NCBI RefSeq assembly: GCF_900109035.1
Contig: NZ_FNYD01000005.1
Coordinates: forward strand, 186,001-250,000
Length of the DNA stretch: 64,000 nucleotides
Reading direction: 5' to 3'
From: Cribrihabitans marinus
GTDB lineage: Bacteria; Pseudomonadota; Alphaproteobacteria; Rhodobacterales; Rhodobacteraceae
This document shows, piece after piece, positions 1-11,588 of the stretch. Made by a program: the position numbers and the translations under genes. Positions within the stretch are counted from its first letter, which is position 1. The number at the start of each line of letters is the position of its first letter. The notes below the pieces were generated by a model. That model was given only the letters and a program-made list of their open reading frames with translations, was not told the origin of the DNA and searched no databases.

Positions 1-615
1 CCCGGTGTACTTGCCTTCGATGTCGAAGAACCGGATCTCGCGGAAGTTGAACAGGTCGCGGTAGAAGGCGAACCACTTGTCCATGTTGCCGGTAAAGACG
101 TTGTGGGTCAGGTGATCGAGATAGTAGAAGCCCACGCCGCGCGGCTTGGACTGCTCCAGCCATTCGAACTCGGCGTTGTAGGGCGAGGTCTCGTAATACT
201 GGTCGATGAAATAGATCAGCGAACCGCCGATGCCCTTGATCGCCGGCACGTCCATCGTCTTGTCGTCGCCCTCATAGGGCTCGGCGCCGTTCTTCACGGC
301 GTGATCGAAGGCATGTTGCGCGTCCACCACGCGCCACCCCATCGCCGGCGCGCAGGGGCCATGCTCGGCCACGAATTTCTCGGCAAAGCTGCCCTTTTCG
401 GCGTTCAGCACATAGGTGATGTCGCCCTGCTGCCACAGCTCGATCCCCGGCTTGCTCTTGTGGCGGGCCACCAGCGCATAGCCCATGCGCGAGAACAGGT
501 CGCGCAGCTCCTGCGGGTCGGGATGGGCGAATTCGACGAATTCGAAACCGTCCGTTCCGGCCGGATTCTCGTCGCTGATGACCGATTTCGGCGCATTGTG
601 CGGGAAAGGTCCCAT
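1..615 (-). CDS. hppD: 4-hydroxyphenylpyruvate dioxygenase, N-terminal part (cut by left edge)
   Basis: Converts 4-hydroxyphenylpyruvate to homogentisate in tyrosine catabolism; a cytosolic non-haem Fe(II) dioxygenase. The frame opens at ATG 615 and stays open to base 1, so about 205 N-terminal residues are visible and the C-terminal half is outside the window. FEFVEFAHPD, the conserved GGSLIYFIDQY segment and the LDHLTHNV motif, whose histidine is the first iron ligand in this family, identify it. The start gives the usual MGPFPHNAPK-like N-terminus. It diverges from an Lrp-family gene across a 148-nt gap, an arrangement that suggests local regulation (inference). Confidence 0.93.
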   Translation of the reverse strand, partial: MGPFPHNAPKSVISDENPAGTDGFEFVEFAHPDPQELRDLFSRMGYALVARHKSKPGIELWQQGDITYVLNAEKGSFAEKFVAEHGPCAPAMGWRVVDAQHAFDHAVKNGAEPYEGDDKTMDVPAIKGIGGSLIYFIDQYYETSPYNAEFEWLEQSKPRGVGFYYLDHLTHNVFTGNMDKWFAFYRDLFNFREIRFFDIEGKYTG

Positions 616-711
616 GGGCGCGTCTCCTGTATCTGAGTGTGTGTGTTCGCTGAGTGCAAAATAGGGCATCACTCATACATCTTCTGCGCGTTCTTTTGCC
701 TATTCGGGTGG

Positions 712-734
712 CTATGCGCGGGATTTGCGCGTAG
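712..734. promoter_or_regulatory. imperfect dyad in the hppD/Lrp divergent promoter region
   Basis: CTATGCGC (712-719) faces GCGCGTAG (727-734) with one mismatch and a 7-nt centre, in the short gap between the two divergent genes and 30 nt before the regulator's start. Lrp/AsnC proteins bind dyads of about this size, so it is a candidate operator. No binding consensus for this subgroup can be confirmed by eye. Confidence 0.3.
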
Positions 735-763
735 AATCTGATCAAGACGAAGGAAACACGCAT

Positions 764-1219
764 ATGCTGGATGCAATGGACACGCGGTTGCTGGCCGCAC
801 TGCAAAAAGACGCCCACCTGACCGCGCATCAGCTGGGCGAGTTGCTTAACCTCTCGGCCAGCCAGGCCGGGCGCCGGCGGCAGCGGCTGGAGGCCGAGGG
901 CATCATCACCGGGTATTCCGCCCGGCTGGACGCGGCGCGGCTGGGGCTGCAGGTGCAGGGATTCGTACAGGTCCAGCTGGGCACGCACGGGCCAGAGCAA
1001 TCGGCTGCCTTCGCCCGGCTGATCCACACCCGCGCCGAAATCACCAGCGCCTGGACGATGACCGGAGAGGCGGATTATCTGCTAAGGGTGTATTGCGAGG
1101 ACTTGCCCGCATTGAACCGGTTGCTCCACGAGGTCATCCTGCCGCATCCTGCGGTGGCGCGGGTGCACAGCCAGATCGTCATGGACCAGCTCAAGCGCGA
1201 CGCGCCCCTGCCCACCTGA
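764..1219 (+). CDS. Lrp/AsnC family transcriptional regulator
   Basis: A 151-aa DNA-binding regulator. Residues 1-60 form the AsnC-type helix-turn-helix (MDTRLLAALQKDAHLT, then LNLSASQAGRRRQRLEAEG); the remainder is the alpha/beta Lrp ligand-binding domain, including ARVHSQIVMDQLK near the end. ATG 764 is chosen because AAGGA lies 8-12 nt upstream and the HTH starts there; an upstream in-frame start at 725 adds only unrelated residues. It lies head to head with hppD, so control of aromatic amino acid catabolism is the natural guess. The effector cannot be told from sequence. Confidence 0.88.
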   Translation: MLDAMDTRLLAALQKDAHLTAHQLGELLNLSASQAGRRRQRLEAEGIITGYSARLDAARLGLQVQGFVQVQLGTHGPEQSAAFARLIHTRAEITSAWTMTGEADYLLRVYCEDLPALNRLLHEVILPHPAVARVHSQIVMDQLKRDAPLPT

Positions 1220-1237
1220 GCGCCCGAAAGGACCGGA

Positions 1238-3136
1238 ATGGAAAATTTCCTCTATCAGGCCACGATCTACCTGGCCGCGGCGGTGATCGCGGTGCCGATC
1301 TCGGCGCGGCTGGGGCTGGGGTCGGTTCTGGGCTACCTGGCGGCGGGCATCATCATCGGCCCGGTGCTGGGTCTTGTCGGCGCCGAAACCGAGGATCTGC
1401 AGCACGTGGCCGAGTTTGGCGTGGTGATGATGCTGTTCCTGATCGGCCTGGAACTGGAACCGCGGGCGCTGTGGAACATGCGCGACCGGCTGATCGGGCT
1501 GGGCGGGCTGCAGATCTCGATCTCGACGCTCCTGCTGATGGCGACGGCGATGGCCGCGGGCCAGACCTGGACGGTGGCGCTGGCCATCGGCCTGACCCTG
1601 TCGCTCAGCTCGACCGCCATTGTCCTGCAGACGCTGAGCGAAAAGGGGCTGATGCAGACCAATGGCGGGCGGGCCACGTTCTCGGTGCTGCTGACCCAGG
1701 ATATCGCGGTGATCCCGATTCTGGCGTTCCTGCCATTGCTGGCCGCCGGACCGGTGGCGCAGTTCCTGGGCGATGGATCGATCCGCCGGCCGATCGAGTC
1801 GGCGGCCGGACAGGCCGCCGAGGCGGGCGACCATCCCGTCTCGGCATCGCTGGTGCAGGGCCTGCCGGGCTGGGGCGTCACCCTGGTCACGATCGCGGCA
1901 GTGGGCTTCATCATCCTGGCGGGCGTCTACCTGACCCGCCCGGTGTTCCGCTTCATTCACGCCACAAGGCTGCGCGAGATGTATACCGCGCTGGCGCTGG
2001 TGATCGTCGTGGGCATCTCGCTTCTGATGACGCTGGTGGGCCTGTCGCCGGCACTGGGGGCCTTCCTGGCCGGTGTGGTTCTGGCCAACTCGGAATTCCG
2101 GCACGAGCTGGAAAGCGACCTCGAGCCGTTCAAGGGCCTGTTCCTCGGCCTCTTCTTCATCACCGTGGGCGCTGGCATCAACTTCAAGCTGTTCTTCCGT
2201 GACCCGCTGGACCTGATCGGGCTGGCGCTGCTTGTGATCCTCGCAAAGGGGATCGTGCTCTACCTGGTCGGCCGCGCCTTCGGCCTGCGCCGGCGCGACA
2301 ACTGGCTGTTCACGCTGGGCCTGGCCCAGGCCGGGGAATTCGGCTTTGTCCTGCTGGCCTTTTCGACCAAGCAGAACGTGATCCCGACGGACGTGTCGCA
2401 GAAACTGCTGATGATCATCGCGCTGACCATGCTGATCACGCCGCTGCTGTTCATCCTCTACGACGTGCTCGAGCGCAACATGCGCGACCGCAAGACCGAG
2501 ATGAAGCCCGACAAGATCGACGACCAGGCGCCGATCATCATCGCCGGGATCGGCCGCTTCGGGCAGATCGTCAACCGTCTGGTGCGGGCCAGCGGCTTCA
2601 AGACCATCGTGCTGGATCACAACATGGAAACCATTCAGCTGATGCGGCGGTTCGGCTACCAGGGGTTCCTGGGCGACCCGACGCGGCCGGAACTGCTGCG
2701 CGCGGCCGGGCTGGACAAGGCGCGGATCCTGGTGGCGGCGATGGACCAGCCGGCGCAGGTGACCAAGCTGGTGGCCTATGCCCGGCGCCAGCGGCCCGAC
2801 CTGCACATCGTCGCCCGCGCCTTCGACCGCAACCATGTCTATGAGCTGTACCAGGCCGGCGCCGACGACATCGTGCGCGAGCTGTTCGACAGCTCGCTCA
2901 GGGCCGGGCGCTATGTACTTGAGAATGCAGGGCTATCGGAATACGAGGCCGCCGGGGCAGAACGCACCTTCTACACCCATGACCGGCAATCGCTGCGCGA
3001 ATTGGCGCAGCTGTGGCAACCCGGCGTACCGCCCAGCGAGAACCCCGAATACATCGCCCGGTCGCGCGAACTGGCCAAGGATCTCGAGACCGCGCTGATG
3101 CAGCTGGCCGAGGAGCACGACAAGAAGTCCGCCTGA
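1238..3136 (+). CDS. CPA2 family monovalent cation:proton antiporter (KefB/KefC-like)
   Basis: An inner-membrane antiporter of 632 aa that exchanges K+ or Na+ for protons. Residues 1-410 are a dozen hydrophobic segments of the Na+/H+ exchanger fold (GYLAAGIIIGPVLGLV near the N-terminus, LSLSSTAIVLQTLSEKG in the middle). From about residue 431 an RCK/TrkA-N domain begins with the nucleotide-binding glycine motif IIIAGIGRFGQIVNRL and runs to about 550. The family regulates this domain by nucleotide or glutathione conjugates; which ligand applies here is not visible. It starts 18 nt after the Lrp-type regulator and may share its transcript. Confidence 0.92.
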   Translation: MENFLYQATIYLAAAVIAVPISARLGLGSVLGYLAAGIIIGPVLGLVGAETEDLQHVAEFGVVMMLFLIGLELEPRALWNMRDRLIGLGGLQISISTLLLMATAMAAGQTWTVALAIGLTLSLSSTAIVLQTLSEKGLMQTNGGRATFSVLLTQDIAVIPILAFLPLLAAGPVAQFLGDGSIRRPIESAAGQAAEAGDHPVSASLVQGLPGWGVTLVTIAAVGFIILAGVYLTRPVFRFIHATRLREMYTALALVIVVGISLLMTLVGLSPALGAFLAGVVLANSEFRHELESDLEPFKGLFLGLFFITVGAGINFKLFFRDPLDLIGLALLVILAKGIVLYLVGRAFGLRRRDNWLFTLGLAQAGEFGFVLLAFSTKQNVIPTDVSQKLLMIIALTMLITPLLFILYDVLERNMRDRKTEMKPDKIDDQAPIIIAGIGRFGQIVNRLVRASGFKTIVLDHNMETIQLMRRFGYQGFLGDPTRPELLRAAGLDKARILVAAMDQPAQVTKLVAYARRQRPDLHIVARAFDRNHVYELYQAGADDIVRELFDSSLRAGRYVLENAGLSEYEAAGAERTFYTHDRQSLRELAQLWQPGVPPSENPEYIARSRELAKDLETALMQLAEEHDKKSA

Positions 3137-3141
3137 GCGGG

Positions 3142-4155
3142 TCAGGAGTCGGACACCCCGGCCTCGGCAAAGGTCGCCATGCCGGAATGACAGGCGAGGG
3201 CGGCCTTGAGGATCTGGATCGCCAGCGCCGCGCCCGAACCCTCGCCCAGCCGCAGGCCCAGCGACAGAAGTGGCGGCTTGCCCAGATGCCCCAGCAGCAC
3301 GCCATGCGCGGCCTCGTCGCTCTGGTGTCCGGCGACAGCGTGGTCCAGCGCACCGGGTGCGACGCGCGTCAGACAAGCGGCGGCGGCGCAACAGATGAAC
3401 CCGTCCAGGATCACCGGGATGCGCAGGACGCGCGCCGCCGCGATGGCGCCGGCCATGGCGGCGATCTCGCGGCCGCCCAGGCAGCGCAGCAGGTCCAGAC
3501 CGTCGCCGCCCTGCCCGTGCCGGGCCACGCCCTCGGCCACCACGCGGGTCTTGTTGGCAAGGCCCGCATCGTCGACGCCCGTGCCGCGCCCGGTCCAGTC
3601 GGCCGGTTCGCCCCCGTAAAGCGCACAGGACAATGCCGCGGCAGGGGTGGTGTTGCCGATGCCCATCTCGCCCACCACCAGCAGGTCGGCGCCGGGATCG
3701 ACCGCCTGCCATCCCGTCCGCAGCGCCTCGAGCAGTTCGGCCTTGTCCATGGCCGGGCCTTGGGTGAAATCCGCCGTCGGCCGTTCCAGATCCAGCGCAT
3801 GCACATCCATCCGCGCCCCGGCCGCGTGCGCGAGCTGGTTGATCGCGGCGCCGCCGGACTGAAAGTTCTGCACCATCTGCGCGGTCACCTCGGGCGGAAA
3901 GGCCGAGACGCCCTGGGCCGCGACCCCGTGGTTGCCGGCAAAGACGATGACCTGCGGGGCCTTGATGTCCGGCCGCGCATCGCCGCGCCAGCCGGCATAC
4001 CAGATCGCAAGATCCTCGAGCCTGCCCAGCGCGCCCGGCGGCTTGGTCAGCTGGCCGTTGCGATCGGCCGCCGCGTCCCTGGCAACGGCATCGGAGGCCG
4101 GGGCGGCGGAAAGGGCCGCGCGGAACCGGTCGAGATCGGTCAGGTCGGGGAGCAT
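3142..4155 (-). CDS. cobT: nicotinate-nucleotide--dimethylbenzimidazole phosphoribosyltransferase
   Basis: A cytosolic enzyme that makes alpha-ribazole phosphate from dimethylbenzimidazole and nicotinate mononucleotide for the lower ligand of cobalamin. The 337-aa length is typical. [19 protein letters not shown] near residue 80, the [10 protein letters not shown] stretch and [12 protein letters not shown] are family hallmarks. It converges on the antiporter gene with a 5-nt gap and diverges from cobS, the next pathway enzyme, across 80 nt, so the two probably share a promoter region. I looked for a cobalamin riboswitch in that gap and found none; it is too short for one. Confidence 0.96.
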   Translation of the reverse strand: MLPDLTDLDRFRAALSAAPASDAVARDAAADRNGQLTKPPGALGRLEDLAIWYAGWRGDARPDIKAPQVIVFAGNHGVAAQGVSAFPPEVTAQMVQNFQSGGAAINQLAHAAGARMDVHALDLERPTADFTQGPAMDKAELLEALRTGWQAVDPGADLLVVGEMGIGNTTPAAALSCALYGGEPADWTGRGTGVDDAGLANKTRVVAEGVARHGQGGDGLDLLRCLGGREIAAMAGAIAAARVLRIPVILDGFICCAAAACLTRVAPGALDHAVAGHQSDEAAHGVLLGHLGKPPLLSLGLRLGEGSGAALAIQILKAALACHSGMATFAEAGVSDS

Positions 4156-4235
4156 GAATAGCCTCGTTGCATCAGCGGTTTGTAAGGTGTTTAACCATTG
4201 CGCCCGGGCTCACAAGCCCCGCAAGAGGCGCTGAC

Positions 4236-5000
4236 ATGAAGAAAAACGACAAGAGCCCGGTCTCGGCCTGGGACGTTCCGCTGGCGCTGGTGCTGCTGAC
4301 CCGGCTGCCCCTGCCGCATCTGCCGGAGGCGGTGTTCTCGCGTCAGGCGCGCGCGGTCTGGGCTTATCCGTTGGCCGGGGCAGTGGTGGGCGGGCTGGCC
4401 GTTCTTTTCGGCTGGGCCGGGCTGGCACTGGGCCTGTCCGCCGGACCTGCGGCCGGAATCGTCCTGGCCGCCGGGATCCTGCTGACCGGCGCGATGCACG
4501 AGGACGGGCTGGCCGACAGCGCGGACGGGCTGTGGGGCGGCAACGATCCCGGGCGGCGGCTGGAGATCATGCGCGACAGCCGCATCGGCACCTACGGTGT
4601 ATTGGCTCTGGTGCTCTCGGCCTTGCTGCGCTGGACCGCGCTGACTGCGCTTCTGGCCAGTGCCGGCCTCTGGGCCCTGCCGGCGGCCGCTCTGTGGTCG
4701 CGGGCGCTGATGCCGGTGCTGATGGGCGCGTTGCCCAATGCGCGCGGCGCGGGGCTCAGCCAGTCGGTCGGGCGGCCGGGCCTGGCGCCCGTTGCCGGCG
4801 GCCTGCTGCTGGGCGTGGTGCTGGGTTTCCTGCTCGGGGGCGCGGGGTTCGCCGCGCCGGCCCTGCTGGCGGCCCTTGCAGCGCTTTGCGTCGCGGCGCT
4901 GGCGCGGGCGCGGATCGGCGGGCAGACCGGCGATATCCTGGGCGCGGCGCAGCAGGTCGCCGAGACGGCGTTCCTGCTGACTGCCAGTGCCATGCTGTAG
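4236..5000 (+). CDS. cobS: adenosylcobinamide-GDP ribazoletransferase
   Basis: Joins adenosylcobinamide-GDP and alpha-ribazole to complete adenosylcobalamin at the inner membrane. The protein has 254 aa and several hydrophobic helices rich in Ala, Leu and Gly. The acidic motif MHEDGLADSADGLWGG near residue 90 is the CobS signature, followed by RLEIMRDSRIGTYG. ATG 4236 is preferred over an in-frame start at 4167 because GCAAGAGG sits just upstream and the encoded MKKNDKSPVSAWDVPLALVL matches a normal N-terminus. It pairs with the divergent cobT. Confidence 0.95.
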   Translation: MKKNDKSPVSAWDVPLALVLLTRLPLPHLPEAVFSRQARAVWAYPLAGAVVGGLAVLFGWAGLALGLSAGPAAGIVLAAGILLTGAMHEDGLADSADGLWGGNDPGRRLEIMRDSRIGTYGVLALVLSALLRWTALTALLASAGLWALPAAALWSRALMPVLMGALPNARGAGLSQSVGRPGLAPVAGGLLLGVVLGFLLGGAGFAAPALLAALAALCVAALARARIGGQTGDILGAAQQVAETAFLLTASAML

Positions 5001-5013
5001 GCACCTACCAACG

Positions 5014-5042
5014 CAACAAAAAAGGCCGCCCGAAACCGGGCG
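5014..5042 (-). terminator. intrinsic terminator of carD
   Basis: CGCCCG (5027-5032) and CGGGCG (5037-5042) form a 6-bp GC stem with an AAAC loop. On the minus strand the stem runs into GGCC and then a T tract (5014-5023 region), the layout of a Rho-independent terminator 30 nt past the carD stop. It also lies just after the converging cobS. Confidence 0.75.
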
Positions 5043-5071
5043 ACCCAATCAATCCTTGGTGCAGTGCCGGA

Positions 5072-5584
5072 TCAGGCGGCAACGCGCGAGGTCAGCACCT
5101 CGTCCACCTGCTTGGCGGCGGCCAGTTCGTCATTGCCGGACACGGCGGCCACTTCGCGGGTCAGCCGCTCCAGCGCGGCCTCGTAGAGCTGGCGCTCGGA
5201 ATAGCTCTGCTCGCGCTGGTCGTCGGTGCGATGCAGGTCGCGGACCACCTCGGCGATCGAGATCAGGTCGCCCGAGTTGATCTTCTGCTCGTATTCCTGG
5301 GCCCGGCGCGACCACATGGCCCGCTTGACCTTGGCCTTGCCCTTGAGCGTCTTCATCGCCTGGCCGATCACGTCCGGCGAGCTGAGCGAGCGCAGGCCCG
5401 ACTCGGTCGCCTTGTGGGTGGGCACCCGCAAGGTCATCTTGTCCTTCTCGAACGAGATCACGAACAGCTCAAGCTTGTGTCCCGCAACTTCCTGTTCCTC
5501 GATCGAGATGATCTGACCCACGCCATGGGCGGGATAGACCACGTAATCGTTGGGGCGGAACTCGAGCTTTTTCGACTTGGTCAT
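5072..5584 (-). CDS. carD: CarD/CdnL family RNA polymerase-binding transcription factor
   Basis: A 170-aa general transcription factor. In this family the N-terminal Tudor-like domain binds the RNA polymerase beta subunit and the helical C-terminal domain contacts promoter DNA to stabilise open complexes. The RID-type segment begins DYVVYPAHGVGQIISIEEQE; the C-terminal half carries the RAMWSRRAQEYEQKINSGD motif. ATG 5584 is chosen over a start at 5623 because AAGGAAAG lies 7-14 nt upstream and MTKSKKLEFRPNDYV is the typical N-terminus. It is monocistronic, with its own terminator. The 291-nt upstream gap to fdxA holds an AT-rich patch (5700-5760) where its promoter probably lies; nothing else is seen there. 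Confidence 0.94.
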   Translation of the reverse strand: MTKSKKLEFRPNDYVVYPAHGVGQIISIEEQEVAGHKLELFVISFEKDKMTLRVPTHKATESGLRSLSSPDVIGQAMKTLKGKAKVKRAMWSRRAQEYEQKINSGDLISIAEVVRDLHRTDDQREQSYSERQLYEAALERLTREVAAVSGNDELAAAKQVDEVLTSRVAA

Positions 5585-5875
5585 ACAGGTCTTTCCTTCA
5601 CTGGACACCGCAAGTGGCGACAAACGACCCGTGCCGGCGTCATGTGACCCCGTCAGGTTGCTGTCTTGAGGCGAGTTTATGAGACCGACGCGTGAGATAC
5701 GTCAGGATTTTTTCCGGTGTTTGTCATCATCTGTTTTTGATCATAACACAAAAACGGTCCGACCGGAAGCACGACGCATGACGGGGCCGGAAAACCCCTG
5801 CGATTCCAGCCGTTTCCGCGATTAAGTGGACCCGGCCCCGAGGGAAATAGGGCCGAATCGCTTACCCTGTTGCCG

Positions 5876-6214
5876 TCAACCGCCCTCCCCGGGCGCTTCC
5901 GAGAAATACTTGTCCAGCTTGCCTTCTTCGCCGTCACGCTCTTCGGCCTCGGGCAGCGGATCCTTCTTGGTCACGATGACCGGCCAGTCCTCGGAATACT
6001 TGCGGTTGAACTCGACCCATTTCTCCATGTCCGGCTCGGTGTCGGGCCGGATCGCGTCGGCGGGGCATTCGGGCTCGCACACGCCGCAGTCGATGCACTC
6101 GTCGGGGTGGATGACCAGCATGTTCTCGCCTTCGTAGAAGCAATCGACCGGACAGACCTCGACGCAATCGGTGTATTTGCAGGCGATGCAATTGTCGGTG
6201 ACGATATAGGTCAT
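5876..6214 (-). CDS. fdxA: seven-iron ferredoxin (3Fe-4S / 4Fe-4S)
   Basis: A soluble electron carrier of 112 aa. Cys9, Cys17 and Cys50 fit the [3Fe-4S] ligands, and Cys21, Cys40, Cys43 and Cys46 the [4Fe-4S] ligands of the FdxA family; Cys12 and Cys25 are also present. The motifs seen are [15 protein letters not shown] and [16 protein letters not shown]. The C-terminal half is an acidic, Fe-S-free extension usual for this group. It sits 66 nt downstream of the S4 protein gene, in the same direction, and could be cotranscribed with it. The electron acceptor is unknown. Confidence 0.95.
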   Translation of the reverse strand: MTYIVTDNCIACKYTDCVEVCPVDCFYEGENMLVIHPDECIDCGVCEPECPADAIRPDTEPDMEKWVEFNRKYSEDWPVIVTKKDPLPEAEERDGEEGKLDKYFSEAPGEGG

Positions 6215-6280
6215 GGCCGGATCCCGCTTGGCTGTTTGAGGGTCTAGCTAATCCAGCAGGCCCGCCACTTCAAGCCGGGA

Positions 6281-6664
6281 TCAGGGCTTGGGCCGGCGGG
6301 AAAGGTCAAGCTTCCTGCGGTCGCGCTTGGTCGGGCGACCTTTTCCCTCAAAGCCGGGATTGGCGGCAGGTTCGTCCCGCGCAACCGGCCGTTCGGGGGT
6401 CAGATCGGCATAAAGCGTCTGCGCCTCGGGGGCCGGTCCGCGCCGTGTGCCCGGCGCCTCGACCCGGACCACCCGCACATCGCGGCCCTGGGCAAAGGTC
6501 AGAACGTCCCCCGGCCCGACCGGTTGCGCGGGCTTGGTCACCCGCGCACCGTTCAGCCGAACATGCCCGCCGCCCACCAGCTTGGCGGCAAGGCTGCGGG
6601 TCTTGAAGAACCGCGCATGCCACAGCCACTTGTCCAGCCGGATCCGGTCGGCGGGGTCCGCCAT
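6281..6664 (-). CDS. S4 domain RNA-binding protein (Hsp15-like)
   Basis: A small basic protein of 127 aa. Residues 8-70 are an S4 RNA-binding fold: RIRLDKWLWHARFFKTRSLA, then VGGGHVRLNGARVTKPAQPV. Family members such as Hsp15 bind the 50S subunit carrying a stalled peptidyl-tRNA. The tail after residue 80 is Pro/Arg-rich and probably disordered (KGRPTKRDRRKLDLSRRPKP). It starts 4 nt after the stop of the upstream helicase gene, so the two are translationally close and likely one operon with an RNA theme. Confidence 0.88.
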   Translation of the reverse strand: MADPADRIRLDKWLWHARFFKTRSLAAKLVGGGHVRLNGARVTKPAQPVGPGDVLTFAQGRDVRVVRVEAPGTRRGPAPEAQTLYADLTPERPVARDEPAANPGFEGKGRPTKRDRRKLDLSRRPKP

Positions 6665-6668
6665 CGCC

Positions 6669-9599
<2,931 letters not shown>

Positions 9600-9628
9600 A
9601 TTTGCCCCCTGCCCGGTTTCCCCGGACC

Positions 9629-10198
9629 TCAGAGTGACTGACCCGCGACGCCGGATTCCAGCCGATTCATCGCCTTGGTTACTTCCTCGTGGTGGGGATG
9701 TATAGCCAGCGCCCGGGAATAGGCGCGATAGGCCTGCTCGGGCCGGTCCACCGACTCGAAGATCAGCCCCAGCCCGAAGATCGCATCGTAATTATGCGGG
9801 TTCAGGGCCAGCGCCCGTTCCAGGTCGGCAATCGCCGGGCCATAGAGTCCGGCGGCGAAGAACGCGGATGCCCGGGCGTGCCAGCCTTCGGAGAAGCCGG
9901 GCGCGTGATCGGTGAGCGCGGTCAGGTGTTCGATGGCCGCGCGGGTGTTGTCGTCCTCGAGCGCCTCGCGCCCGCGCTTGAGCAAGAGGTCGGCGGCAGC
10001 CGAGCCCGATTTCGACCACAGGGCCTGCAACTGGCGGTCGATCTGTTTCGCTTCGGCCGGGTCGGCCTGTGCCAGGCGCGCCAGCAGGTCCGATTCGTCG
10101 GTCAGATCCGCCTGTTGCGCGACCGCGGGCGCCGAAAACGCAAGCGCCAACGCGATTGCCGCGACGATACCTTTGAGATTGGGGATTGCAATGCGCAT
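9629..10198 (-). CDS. periplasmic TPR repeat protein
   Basis: A 189-aa exported protein with tetratricopeptide repeats. ATG 10198 gives a clean signal peptide (MRIAIPNLKG, a hydrophobic core, then AFSAPAVAQQ with an AxA cleavage site); a longer in-frame start at 10237 would bury it. TPR-like helices fill residues 90-180, with AIADLERALALNPHNYDAIF and AYRAYSRALAIHPHHEEV as the clearest repeats. It probably acts as a protein-protein scaffold in the periplasm; no partner is shown. It lies 29 nt upstream of the helicase start. Confidence 0.8.
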   Translation of the reverse strand: MRIAIPNLKGIVAAIALALAFSAPAVAQQADLTDESDLLARLAQADPAEAKQIDRQLQALWSKSGSAAADLLLKRGREALEDDNTRAAIEHLTALTDHAPGFSEGWHARASAFFAAGLYGPAIADLERALALNPHNYDAIFGLGLIFESVDRPEQAYRAYSRALAIHPHHEEVTKAMNRLESGVAGQSL

Positions 10199-10272
10199 AA
10201 CAATGTCCAGTTTAGCGTGGCGCGCGAGGTTGTCCAATCACGCCGCCGTTTCATCTGAGAGGACAGGACCAC

Positions 10273-10563
10273 ATGAGCGACATTCTGGAAAAGGCCGCGG
10301 CAGAGCTGAACGACAAGGTCTCGGCATCCGATTTCGATTCCACCGCGAAATTCGCGATCACCGATCACGGTTCGATCATTCTGGATTCCGATGGCGCCCG
10401 TGTCGGCGACGAGGATACCGACGTCACCCTGAGTGCCGACGCCGAGACCTTCGAGCAGATCCTGAACGGCGAGATGAACCCGACCAGCGCCTTCATGTCC
10501 GGCAAGCTGTCGGTGGATGGCGACATGGGCGTCGCTATGAAACTGGCGGCGGTCCTGGCCTGA
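10273..10563 (+). CDS. SCP2 sterol-binding domain protein
   Basis: A 96-aa protein consisting of one SCP2-type lipid-binding domain. The typical central block is DTDVTLSADAETFEQIL followed by NPTSAFMSGKLSVDGDMG. Such proteins bind acyl chains or other lipids in a hydrophobic tunnel; the ligand is not known. GAGAGGACAGGACC precedes the ATG. The stop codon overlaps the start of the following hydrolase (TGATG), so the pair is translationally coupled and may act together in lipid turnover (inference). Confidence 0.88.
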   Translation: MSDILEKAAAELNDKVSASDFDSTAKFAITDHGSIILDSDGARVGDEDTDVTLSADAETFEQILNGEMNPTSAFMSGKLSVDGDMGVAMKLAAVLA

Positions 10564-11543
10564 TGACGCTTGCCGCGGCGCCGTTCTTCGAGGATCTGCC
10601 CGGTGTTCCGGCCGGGGGCCGGGCGCATTGGCTGACCACCGAGGACGGCGTGCGCATCCGGCTGGGCCATTGGCGTCCCGCCGGGCCGGCCACGGGCACC
10701 GTGCTGATGTTCCCGGGCCGCACCGAATATGTCGAGAAATACGGCGACTGCGCGCGGGAATTCACCGCCCGCGGCTTTGCCTTCGCGGCGGTGGACTGGC
10801 GCGGCCAGGGCCTGGCCGACCGGTTGTTGCCGGACAAGCGCGTGGGCCATGTCGAGAAGTTCACCGACTATCAGCATGACGTGGCCGCCGTGACAGCCGC
10901 GGCGGTCGAGCTGGACCTGCCGCGCCCGTGGTTCGTGATCGGCCATTCCATGGGCGGCGCCATCGGTCTGCGGGCGATCCTGCAGGGGATGCCGGTGGCC
11001 GCCTGTGCCTTCACCGGGCCGATGTGGGGCATCTATTTCAACACCGTCATGAAACCGCTCAGCTGGGTCACGGCCTATTGGGGCTCGCGCATCGGGCTGG
11101 GCAACCGGATCCCGCCGACCACCTCGCTGCTGAGCTATGTCGCCTCGCAGCCCTTCGAGAACAACGTGCTGACCCGCGATCCCGAGATGTTCCAGATGAT
11201 GAAGGACCAGCTGGCCGCGCAGCCCGACCTGGCGCTCGGGGCGCCGTCGACCACCTGGCTGCGCGAGGCGCTGGACGAATGCCGCTGGCTGATGGCGCAG
11301 ACGGCGCCCGACCTGCCCTGCCTGACCGTGATGGGCAGCCACGAGCAGATCGTCGACCGCGAGGCGATCAGGGCGCGCATGGCGGCCTGGCCCGGCGGCG
11401 ACCTTGTCGAGATCCCCGATGGCGAGCATGAGGTGCTGATGGAGCCGCCCGAGGTGCGCGGCCCGGTCTTCGACCTAATGGCCGCCCTGTTCGACGCGGG
11501 CAGCCGCCGGCACGAGAACAACGGCACGACGATCCAGGCCTGA
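10563..11543 (+). CDS. alpha/beta hydrolase, lysophospholipase-like
   Basis: A 326-aa alpha/beta-fold hydrolase of the serine aminopeptidase S33 / PldB group. The oxyanion region is VLMFPGRTEYVEKYGD, the nucleophile elbow is GHSMGG (around residue 127), and IPDGEHEVLMEPPEVR near the end supplies the catalytic His. The ATG overlaps the stop of the SCP2 gene. Members hydrolyse lysophospholipids or monoacylglycerols; the substrate here is inferred only from fold and from the lipid-binding neighbour. Confidence 0.85.
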   Translation: MTLAAAPFFEDLPGVPAGGRAHWLTTEDGVRIRLGHWRPAGPATGTVLMFPGRTEYVEKYGDCAREFTARGFAFAAVDWRGQGLADRLLPDKRVGHVEKFTDYQHDVAAVTAAAVELDLPRPWFVIGHSMGGAIGLRAILQGMPVAACAFTGPMWGIYFNTVMKPLSWVTAYWGSRIGLGNRIPPTTSLLSYVASQPFENNVLTRDPEMFQMMKDQLAAQPDLALGAPSTTWLREALDECRWLMAQTAPDLPCLTVMGSHEQIVDREAIRARMAAWPGGDLVEIPDGEHEVLMEPPEVRGPVFDLMAALFDAGSRRHENNGTTIQA

Positions 11544-11588
11544 GGCGCGGGCGCTGGCCTTGGCAGTCAAAGGCCCTAAACTCGGGCC

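Noticed and set aside
4156-4235. Cobalamin riboswitch between cobT and cobS
   Set aside because: The gap is 80 nt, too short for the aptamer, and no B12-box-like conserved core is seen.
4167-4235. Longer cobS start at 4167
   Set aside because: The 23 added residues ([14 protein letters not shown] and on) are not like CobS, and the better ribosome binding site is before 4236.
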